The notes below the pieces were generated by a model that saw nothing but the letters and a program-made list of their open reading frames with translations, ran no database searches and had not been told where the DNA came from. A stretch of 6,130 bases of DNA from an uncultured Acidimicrobium sp. (GTDB lineage Bacteria > Actinomycetota > Acidimicrobiia > Acidimicrobiales > Ilumatobacteraceae): contig CAITUB010000098.1 of assembly GCA_903895515.1 (NCBI GenBank), forward strand, positions 1-6,130, in the 5' to 3' direction. This document shows, in pieces, positions 1-5,523 of this stretch; the stretch's first letter is position 1, and each line of letters begins with the position of its first letter. The position numbers and the translations under genes were made by a program.

Positions 1-658
1 CGTGATCGTTGTATGGGTCAAGCAATATTGGGTGAAGTCCCGCATTGCGCGCGCCAACTACGTCATTGACATACGAATCACCAACGTAGGCAATTCGGTC
101 GTTGCCTATCCCCTTGTCATTCATGAGCGCAATCGCATCGCGGAATACTCCTGCGTGTGGCTTTGCCGTTCCTATGACATGTGAATCGGTGACAACGAGC
201 ACTGGAACTCCAGCACCTGTTCCCACCTGGCAAATGCACTGATTGGCAAGCGTTGCTTCCACCTGGCCACTGGCATTCGACACGATGCCGATCGGTAATC
301 CCTGCAAGTGCATGCGCCACAACGCGGCTGCTGATTCAAGAATTGGGTACCGCCATAAAAACGGTGAAAACATTTTTTGCAACTGTTCGCTCGCAGTTAC
401 TGCAGCAGTTCCAGTAATTCCCGCGGCCTCTACATATGCGTCACGGTATGGGTCCCAGCTAAATCCTTCAATGGTTTCACGCGCTAGTTCGGACGCAATG
501 CTGTCCAAACGCTCCATGCCCGCATAGTGGGCACGCATCATTTTCTCTACAGAACCATCGCCACCATGCGCGCGAACAATTGCGCCTAGCGAAATGGGGT
601 CAGGTAATAGAAAGATGCCACCGGCATCAAACAGAATTGCGTCGAAACGTTTGGTCAC
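1..658 (-). CDS. HAD-superfamily hydrolase-like protein (3' end outside window)
   Basis: Reading leftward from a GTG at 658, the frame stays open to base 1, giving 219 complete codons. That is close to full length for this family, so only a short C-terminal tail should be missing. All four HAD motifs are visible. Motif I is FDAGG, with nucleophile Asp11. Motif II is IVSNASG, with Ser127. Motif III is the KPHAGVF stretch, with Lys166. Motif IV is GDSYVND, with Asp194 and Asp199. Residues about 17-115 form the helical, Trp/Tyr-rich cap of a haloacid-dehalogenase-type protein. The second motif I aspartate, normally the general acid/base, is Gly13. The substrate cannot be told; family members are cytosolic phosphatases or dehalogenases. 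The GTG shares bases with the TGA of the lyase gene (GTGA, 658-655), which fixes the start and implies translational coupling. No Shine-Dalgarno is seen. Confidence 0.88.
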   Translation of the reverse strand, partial: MTKRFDAILFDAGGIFLLPDPISLGAIVRAHGGDGSVEKMMRAHYAGMERLDSIASELARETIEGFSWDPYRDAYVEAAGITGTAAVTASEQLQKMFSPFLWRYPILESAAALWRMHLQGLPIGIVSNASGQVEATLANQCICQVGTGAGVPVLVVTDSHVIGTAKPHAGVFRDAIALMNDKGIGNDRIAYVGDSYVNDVVGARNAGLHPILLDPYNDH

Positions 659-1596
659 GCTTGTGTCGAACGCGTGCGCCCTGCACGCTCACCACGCGAG
701 ATGAACTTCAATGCCATCTTGCGGCTGGCTTCGTCAATCATTTCGTTTCCGAACATGACCGCGCCTTTGCCTTCACCTTCTGTTGCTTCTTTGTAAGCAT
801 CAAGAATTGACCAGGCCTTGTCAAACTGTTCTTGTGTTGGCGAGAACACGTCGTTCAACACGGTTACTTGGTCTGGGTGCAATGCCCATTTTCCGTCATA
901 ACCAAGAATGCGTGAACGCATGCTGTATTCGCGAAGCGCTTCGCTGTCGCGCACGTGCAGGAACGGCCCGTCAATTACTTGCAATCCGTTTGCTCGTCCT
1001 GCCATCAAAATTTTGTTGTACACGTAATGGAAGTGATCGCCTGGGTACTCGTCGATCTTTACGCCACCTGTAAGCACTGGCATTTCCATACTTGCTGCGA
1101 AGTCGGCTGGTCCGAAGATGATGGTTTCGAGTCGTGGACTTGCTGCACAGATTTCTTCAACGTTGATGAGTCCACGCGCTGTTTCAATTTGCGCTTCAAT
1201 ACCGATGTGGCCAATTGGCAAACCTGCCGAAATTTCTACTTGGCGAAGCAACATGTCAGTTGCCACAATCTGCGCTGCAGATTCAACCTTTGGCAACATG
1301 ATTTCATCAAGGCGCTCACCCGCATTGCCAACAACTTCAATGATGTCGTAGGCAGTCCACTTAGTGCTCCAGTCGTTCACACGAACGCACAACACCTTGT
1401 CGCCCCAGTCGTTGCCGCGAATTGCAGCTGCGATCTTTGCGCGTGAAGCTTCCTTTTCTTTTGGAGCTACTGCGTCTTCAAGATCGAGAAACACCATGTC
1501 GGCAGGAATTCCTGGACCCTTGCCCAGCATTTTTTCTGACGAGCCGGGAATTGACAGGCATGAACGGCGAGGAAGGTTACGTGAGCGTGCTGACAT
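655..1596 (-). CDS. HpcH/HpaI family C-C lyase (CitE / malyl-CoA lyase-like)
   Basis: This is a 313-aa TIM-barrel lyase of the CitE/Mcl group, which cleaves or forms acyl-CoA thioesters such as malyl-CoA, methylmalyl-CoA or citramalyl-CoA using Mg2+. Visible family hallmarks are RRSCLSIPGSSEKM (residues 10-23), the LDLEDAV loop (37-43), VRVN with Arg72 as likely CoA/substrate contact, MLPKVE (100-105), ETARGL with Glu138 as likely Mg2+ ligand, and GPADFAAS with Asp165 as the second ligand. The GYDGKWALHPDQ segment near residue 240 is the usual C-terminal barrel strand. Its length and the SPRLETIIFGPADFAAS block resemble malyl-CoA lyases more than short citrate-lyase beta subunits, but the substrate is not determined by sequence alone. 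It starts 10 bp after the stop of the gene at 1607 and overlaps the HAD gene, so the three genes form one probable operon. No Shine-Dalgarno precedes the ATG. Confidence 0.88.
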   Translation of the reverse strand: MSARSRNLPRRSCLSIPGSSEKMLGKGPGIPADMVFLDLEDAVAPKEKEASRAKIAAAIRGNDWGDKVLCVRVNDWSTKWTAYDIIEVVGNAGERLDEIMLPKVESAAQIVATDMLLRQVEISAGLPIGHIGIEAQIETARGLINVEEICAASPRLETIIFGPADFAASMEMPVLTGGVKIDEYPGDHFHYVYNKILMAGRANGLQVIDGPFLHVRDSEALREYSMRSRILGYDGKWALHPDQVTVLNDVFSPTQEQFDKAWSILDAYKEATEGEGKGAVMFGNEMIDEASRKMALKFISRGERAGRTRSTQA

Positions 1597-1606
1597 GGCT
1601 TACAGG

Positions 1607-2407
1607 TTACATCGCACTGCGCACGAGCATCTCGGTCGTAGGGGCACATTCAGCCACTACCGACAACGAGGCGTCCACAATTCCCAGCGGACCAACAACA
1701 GCGCGAAGTAGCTCTCGCGGAACAACATCCACCTCCGTGCGCCATGGTCGTTGTGCATCAAAGTTGCGCGACTTCATGGCTTCCCACAATTCGGCCGGCA
1801 ATCGCGTTCCACGGCGAGCGGTAACCAGTGCGGGCTTCTGCGCAACATATGCAAGTGCGGCAACACCGTGCGAACCCGATGTCATTAAGAATTCGTCTGG
1901 ACCACAACCAAGTGCATCGAGCACCACCACATCGCACATGTCAATGGCTCGTGCGGCGTGCTCAATCGACACACTTTCTGCTTCAACTTCAACACGCTCC
2001 AGTGCATTCACTGCGCTGTCTGCCGAGCCGAATGAATCAATTACCAATGCTTTGCAATCACCTCGCTGCACCAGTGCTTCGAGTGCGGTTGGACTCCACC
2101 CAACTATGCACACCACTTGTGCGTCACCAATGTGCGCAAGTAGGTGGTCGGTTGTTGCATCCTTGTCGATCTCTGACTCAAGTTCATACAGTCGCTCAAA
2201 CGGGTCAAGGGCCGATAATGCCTGAGCGCACAGCCACCACAATGGCGCACACGTCGGGTGCCGCTCAACGATTCGCCGTGCTGCCAAAACCAAGCCTGCG
2301 GGCTCCATATGCAAGCCAAACAGCGCTTGCGCAGTCTCACTGACCAGCGCAACTGGGTCGGATCCAGTGGCACGCGCCACATAGCGCAGATGCTCAATCG
2401 GGTGCAT
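1607..2407 (-). CDS. Conserved protein, possibly eIF-2B-alpha / sugar-phosphate isomerase-like fold
   Basis: This is a 266-aa soluble protein with no signal peptide or membrane segment. The N-terminal third (residues 1-75) is helical and contains the distinctive ERHPTCAPLWWLCA stretch (48-61). The rest alternates hydrophobic strands and helices in Rossmann style: VVCIVGWS (98-105), ALVIDSF (120-126), then DVVVLDALGCGPDEFLMTSG (159-178). That last segment resembles the eIF-2B/methylthioribose-1-phosphate-isomerase signature, in which a strand ending in Asp or 'GAD' is followed by a Gly-rich turn and a 'GT/GS..A' helix (Gly178-Ser179...Ala183). The similarity is recognised by eye and is weak. 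Full eIF-2B-like isomerases are longer, and the standard GADxI motif is degenerate here, so catalysis is uncertain. It is the first gene of the leftward operon with the lyase and HAD genes. The ATG at 2407 lies 7 bases after a -10-like TAGCGT, consistent with a leaderless mRNA. Confidence 0.72.
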   Translation of the reverse strand: MHPIEHLRYVARATGSDPVALVSETAQALFGLHMEPAGLVLAARRIVERHPTCAPLWWLCAQALSALDPFERLYELESEIDKDATTDHLLAHIGDAQVVCIVGWSPTALEALVQRGDCKALVIDSFGSADSAVNALERVEVEAESVSIEHAARAIDMCDVVVLDALGCGPDEFLMTSGSHGVAALAYVAQKPALVTARRGTRLPAELWEAMKSRNFDAQRPWRTEVDVVPRELLRAVVGPLGIVDASLSVVAECAPTTEMLVRSAM

Positions 2408-2409
2408 TG

Positions 2410-2440
2410 TTGAGACGCTAGTGCTCTAACTTGCTACCGT
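2410..2440 (+). promoter_or_regulatory. Putative leaderless promoter for the thioredoxin-like / fumarase operon
   Basis: TACCGT (2435-2440) fits TANNNT and ends 8 bases before the GTG at 2449, which places the probable transcription start at or just before the start codon. TTGAGA (2410-2415) matches a sigma-A -35 at five of six bases but with a long 19-base spacer; TGAGAC one base further in gives 18. The element mirrors the leftward promoter, and the two share the same 34 bp. Confidence 0.45.
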
Positions 2441-2444
2441 CTCA
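2411..2444. repeat. Near-perfect inverted repeat in the divergent intergenic region
   Basis: The left arm TGAGACGCTAG (2411-2421) and the right arm CTACCGTCTCA (2434-2444) are reverse complements at 10 of 11 positions. They flank a 12-base spacer (2422-2433), and the dyad is centred at 2427.5. The dyad fills most of the 41-bp gap between the two divergent genes. It may be an operator for a dimeric regulator. Alternatively, the symmetry may come simply from two similar promoters facing opposite ways. The sequence cannot separate these readings. Confidence 0.7.
2415..2444 (-). promoter_or_regulatory. Putative leaderless promoter for the leftward operon
   Basis: Read on the minus strand, TAGCGT (2420-2415) fits the actinobacterial TANNNT -10 pattern. 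It ends 7 bases before the ATG at 2407, so transcription would begin at or next to the start codon. An upstream TGAGAC (2444-2439) lies 18 bases from the -10 and could act as a weak -35. No Shine-Dalgarno is present. This is inferred from spacing and motif only. Confidence 0.45.
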
Positions 2445-2448
2445 TCCT

Positions 2449-2937
2449 GTGGCAAACGCACCTTCTCTCGACACCTCACTCAAACCCCTCAACGGCGAGG
2501 CCCGCCCATTGCGCGAATGGATGACGACCTTCCACCTCGCTTCAATTGTCATCGATCCGTACACCAATGAAAGTGCATGGATCCTCAAAACTGCTGGACG
2601 AATCCTTCACGAGTTTGCCGGTTCTGCAACGCGAGTCAATTTTGTTGTTACGTCATCTGAAGCCGATGCCAAGAAATTCCTTGGTCCACTTGCAGACGAA
2701 TTTCTCACCTTCACCGATCCAGACCGTGTGCTTGTAAAGCAACTTGGACTCACCGAACTTCCCGCATTCGTATTCATTCAGTCAGACGGAACCGTTCCAC
2801 AGTGTGCGCAAGGTTGGAGCCCTAAGGCTTGGCGCGAAGTTTCTAACTACATTGCCGACACAGTGAAGTGGTCGCGTCCGTTAATTCCTGCTGCTGGTGA
2901 TCCAGGTACCTACAAGGGCACACCGGCACTCGTGTAA
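2449..2937 (+). CDS. Small thioredoxin-fold-like protein without CXXC
   Basis: This 162-aa cytosolic protein has a thioredoxin-like layout. A beta strand SIVIDPY (32-38) leads into a helix where thioredoxins carry CXXC, but here the residues are TNESAW (39-44). A second strand follows, VNFVVTSS (63-70), and then LGLTELPAFVFI (99-110), whose Pro105 sits where the conserved cis-proline would be. The only cysteine is Cys119, so classic disulfide exchange is not possible. I chose GTG 2449 because the in-frame TTG at 2431 would place the predicted -10 element inside the gene; Met25 (ATG 2521) would cut off the conserved N-terminus. Its TAA overlaps the fumarase ATG by one base (TAATG), so the two are probably co-translated. 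A binding, chaperone or regulatory role toward the fumarase is my inference. The fold call is by eye. Confidence 0.75.
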   Translation: MANAPSLDTSLKPLNGEARPLREWMTTFHLASIVIDPYTNESAWILKTAGRILHEFAGSATRVNFVVTSSEADAKKFLGPLADEFLTFTDPDRVLVKQLGLTELPAFVFIQSDGTVPQCAQGWSPKAWREVSNYIADTVKWSRPLIPAAGDPGTYKGTPALV

Positions 2938-4598
2938 TGGCTAAGCCAACGCCAGCACCTTTTGAATTCTCGGAGTTGCTTCCTCTTGGCGCAGATGACA
3001 CGCAATACCGTTTCTTAGGAAACGAAGGTGTTTCAACTTTTGAAACAAGCGAAGGAACGTTTCTCAAAGTTGATCCTGCTGCAATCATCAAGCTCACCGA
3101 ACACGCCATGCGCGACATTGCACACCTGCTTCGTGCAAGCCACTTGCAACAACTTGCCAACATCATGGTTGACCCCGAAGCGAGCGATAACGATCGATTC
3201 GTTGCCCTTGACCTACTGAAAAACGCGAGCATTGCTGCTGGAGGCGTTTTGCCCATGTGCCAAGACACAGGAACCGCAATTATCAAAGGCAAAAAAGGAC
3301 AGTTCGTGTTTACGGGTGGCGGCGACGAAGAAGCCATTTCACGCGGCGTGTACAACACCTATCTCACCAGCAACCTTCGCTACAGCCAACTTGCACCGCT
3401 GTCCATGTACGAAGAAGTAAACACCGACACCAACCTGCCAGCCGAAATCAAAATCTCATCAGTCGATGGAGATGAATACAAGTTTCTCTTCATGGCAAAA
3501 GGCGGCGGTTCGGCAAACAAGAGTTACTTGTTTCAGGAAACCAAAGCATTACTGAATGAAAAATCGTTGCTGCCGTGGGCGTTTGAAAAAATGAAAACAC
3601 TCGGCACTGCAGCGTGCCCTCCGTATCACCTTGCAATTGTCATCGGTGGAACCTCGGCAGAGAACGCTGTTGAAACAGCAAAACTCGCCAGCGCTCACTA
3701 CCTCGATTCATTGCCAACATCGGGCAGCAAACTTGGGCACGCATTCCGTGATCTCGACCTTGAGCAAAAAATGCTCACGTTGTCGCAGCAAACCGGTATC
3801 GGTGCGCAATTTGGCGGAAAGTACTTCTGTCACGACGTTCGCGTCATTCGCCTTCCTCGCCACGGCGCAAGCTGCCCCGTTGCCATGGCGGTCAGTTGCA
3901 GTGCCGACCGTCAGGCTCTTGGCAAGATCAACAGCAAGGGCATCTTCCTCGAGCAACTAGAGACCGATCCTGCTCGTTTCCTTCCGGAAATTACTGAAGA
4001 ACACTTAGCAACAGAAGTTGTAGCGATCGATCTCAATATGTCGATGTCAGAAATTCGAGACACGTTGTCGAAGTATCCCGTCAAGACGCGAGTCATGCTC
4101 ACCGGGCCAATGGTGGTGGCCCGCGACATTGCCCACGCCAAAATCAAAGAACGCCTCGATGCCGGTGACGGACTTCCGCAATACATGAAAGATCACTGCG
4201 TGTATTACGCAGGTCCAGCCAAGACACCAGAAGGTTTCGCTTCGGGCTCCTTTGGACCAACCACAGCCGGTCGAATGGACAGCTACGTTGCAGATTTCCA
4301 AGCAGCAGGCGGAAGCTTCGTCATGTTGGCAAAGGGCAACCGATCGAAGCAGGTCACCGATGCGTGCAATACATACGGTGGGTTTTACCTTGGCTCAATT
4401 GGCGGACCAGCCGCACGCCTTGCCCAAGACTGCATCACCAAAGTTGAAGTTCTCGAATACGCGGAACTTGGCATGGAAGCCGTATGGAAAATTGAAGTCC
4501 AAGACTTCCCTGCCTTCATCGTGGTTGACGACAAAGGCAACGACTTCTTTGATGCAATTAATGCCAATACTGGCGTCAAGCTAACTGTTCGTAAATAA
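2937..4598 (+). CDS. fumA: Fumarate hydratase, class I (single-chain, [4Fe-4S])
   Basis: This 553-aa protein catalyses the reversible hydration of fumarate to L-malate in the TCA cycle and acts in the cytosol. It is full length for single-chain class I fumarases (E. coli FumA is about 548 aa). The N-terminal domain holds the three cluster-ligand cysteines: Cys108 in PMCQDTGTA, Cys227 in AACPPYHLAIVIGGTSAE and Cys313 in GASCPVAMAVSC. Asp110, after Cys-Gln, matches an aspartate implicated in catalysis in this class. The C-terminal domain begins near residue 380 (MLTGPMVVARDIAHAK). It carries SFGPTTAGRMD (Thr442, Thr443, Arg446) and the AKGNRSK substrate-binding loop, followed by GGFYLGSIGGPAA. 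All key residues appear intact. Class I enzymes are typically oxygen- and superoxide-sensitive, unlike class II FumC. The ATG overlaps the preceding stop by one base, has no Shine-Dalgarno and probably relies on coupling. Only 4 bp separate its stop from that of the convergent oxidoreductase gene. Confidence 0.96.
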   Translation: MAKPTPAPFEFSELLPLGADDTQYRFLGNEGVSTFETSEGTFLKVDPAAIIKLTEHAMRDIAHLLRASHLQQLANIMVDPEASDNDRFVALDLLKNASIAAGGVLPMCQDTGTAIIKGKKGQFVFTGGGDEEAISRGVYNTYLTSNLRYSQLAPLSMYEEVNTDTNLPAEIKISSVDGDEYKFLFMAKGGGSANKSYLFQETKALLNEKSLLPWAFEKMKTLGTAACPPYHLAIVIGGTSAENAVETAKLASAHYLDSLPTSGSKLGHAFRDLDLEQKMLTLSQQTGIGAQFGGKYFCHDVRVIRLPRHGASCPVAMAVSCSADRQALGKINSKGIFLEQLETDPARFLPEITEEHLATEVVAIDLNMSMSEIRDTLSKYPVKTRVMLTGPMVVARDIAHAKIKERLDAGDGLPQYMKDHCVYYAGPAKTPEGFASGSFGPTTAGRMDSYVADFQAAGGSFVMLAKGNRSKQVTDACNTYGGFYLGSIGGPAARLAQDCITKVEVLEYAELGMEAVWKIEVQDFPAFIVVDDKGNDFFDAINANTGVKLTVRK

Positions 4599-4602
4599 CG
4601 AA

Positions 4603-5523
4603 CTAGCGCTGTAACAGCGACTTCAGCATTTCACGCGTGTCGTGTTGCTCGTCTGGTGTTGCACCAAACTCCACTCCACCGAAATCGGTAACACCGATTT
4701 CTTGCATTGCTGCAACTTTGTCAAACACTTCGCTTGCTGAACCGATGATGGCAACATCTGCGGGGCCTGCTGCGCCTTCGTGGTCCAACATCGCTCGGTA
4801 ACTTGGCAATTGTCCGTACACCGCAAACACGTGCGCTGCTCGCGCGCGAGCGCCTTCAACATCTTTCGTTACACACACCGGCAATGCGGCAATGACACGA
4901 GGCTTTGGCTTTCCAAGTTTGTCTGCAGCTTCATTAATGGTTGGCACGGTAAGTGTGCGCAATGTTTCGGGGCCGGTACACCACGTGAGCGTTCCTTGAG
5001 TCATGGCTGCAGCAAGTCGCAACATCTGTGGCCCAAGTGCGGCAATGACAACTTCGCAACTTTGAGGCTTGCCGATGGTCAGTTCTGCGTGCGTGGTCAA
5101 TGTCTCGCCTGCAAATGAGACATTTTGATCATGAATGAGCGGCATCAAAATTGAGAGATACTCCTTCATGTGACGCAATGGCTTGTCAAATGACAGGTTC
5201 AACATTCCTTCAATGACCACTTGATGGCTGAGTCCGATACCCAAGCACAAACGTCCATCACTTGCCTGGTTCGCAGTTAACGCCTGTTGCGCCAACATCA
5301 TTGGGTGTCGCGGGTACGTAGGAATAACGCTGGTTCCAAGTTCAATACGAGGAACTTCATGGCCAACTACTGAAAGCGTGCTCAGTGCATCCAGGCCAAA
5401 AATCTGTGACTGCCAATAGGATGCAAAGCCATCACGCTCTGCAGCTTTAGCTTCTGCCAGCACTCCGTTTACGGTGCTGTCGTTGTTAGAGCCAAAAATT
5501 CCTATGTTCATGCGATTTGTCAT
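4603..5523 (-). CDS. F420-dependent LLM-class oxidoreductase (TIGR03564-like)
   Basis: This 306-aa luciferase-like monooxygenase-family protein has a TIM barrel that binds coenzyme F420 (less likely FMN). It opens with the beta-1 strand MNIGIFG (5-11). The family-typical segment GFASYWQSQIFGLDALS (32-48) follows, then ELGTSVIPTYPRHPMMLAQQ (61-80) and DGRLCLGIGLSHQ (89-101). These match the style of the TIGR03564 'F420-dependent oxidoreductase' group known mainly from Actinobacteria. The C-terminal half includes VVIAALGPQMLRLAAAM and ADVAIIGSASEVFDKV, the usual late-barrel segments. The substrate is unknown. ATG 5523 overlaps the stop of the upstream SGNH gene (ATGA, 5523-5520), which supports this start over Met5 and suggests translational coupling. 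No Shine-Dalgarno is visible. The stop is 4 bp from that of the convergent fumarase. Confidence 0.9.
   Translation of the reverse strand: MTNRMNIGIFGSNNDSTVNGVLAEAKAAERDGFASYWQSQIFGLDALSTLSVVGHEVPRIELGTSVIPTYPRHPMMLAQQALTANQASDGRLCLGIGLSHQVVIEGMLNLSFDKPLRHMKEYLSILMPLIHDQNVSFAGETLTTHAELTIGKPQSCEVVIAALGPQMLRLAAAMTQGTLTWCTGPETLRTLTVPTINEAADKLGKPKPRVIAALPVCVTKDVEGARARAAHVFAVYGQLPSYRAMLDHEGAAGPADVAIIGSASEVFDKVAAMQEIGVTDFGGVEFGATPDEQHDTREMLKSLLQR

Noticed and set aside
955..1446. Plus-strand frame of 163 codons rich in Cys and His
   Set aside because: It is entirely antisense to conserved parts of the HpcH/HpaI lyase, including the metal-ligand motifs; the Cys/His content is a by-product of the opposite strand.
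1422..2225. Long plus-strand open frame (267 codons) antisense to the lyase and the eIF-2B-like gene
   Set aside because: Its product is Ser/Thr/Arg-rich with no recognisable motif and lies opposite two well-supported genes with family motifs; it is a shadow frame.
2431..2448. Upstream TTG (2431) as start of the thioredoxin-like gene
   Set aside because: It would overlap the predicted -10 TACCGT and add six non-conserved-looking residues; GTG 2449 fits leaderless spacing better.
2843..3358. Minus-strand frame of 171 codons across the fumarase 5' region
   Set aside because: It is opposite the conserved PMCQDTGTA region of fumarase and has no family signature.
4607..4619. 13-bp palindrome CGCTGT-A-ACAGCG at the convergent fumarase/oxidoreductase junction, considered as a bidirectional terminator
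   Set aside because: The stem is only about 5 bp with a 3-base loop, lies within the last codons of the oxidoreductase and has no T-run on either side; too weak to call.
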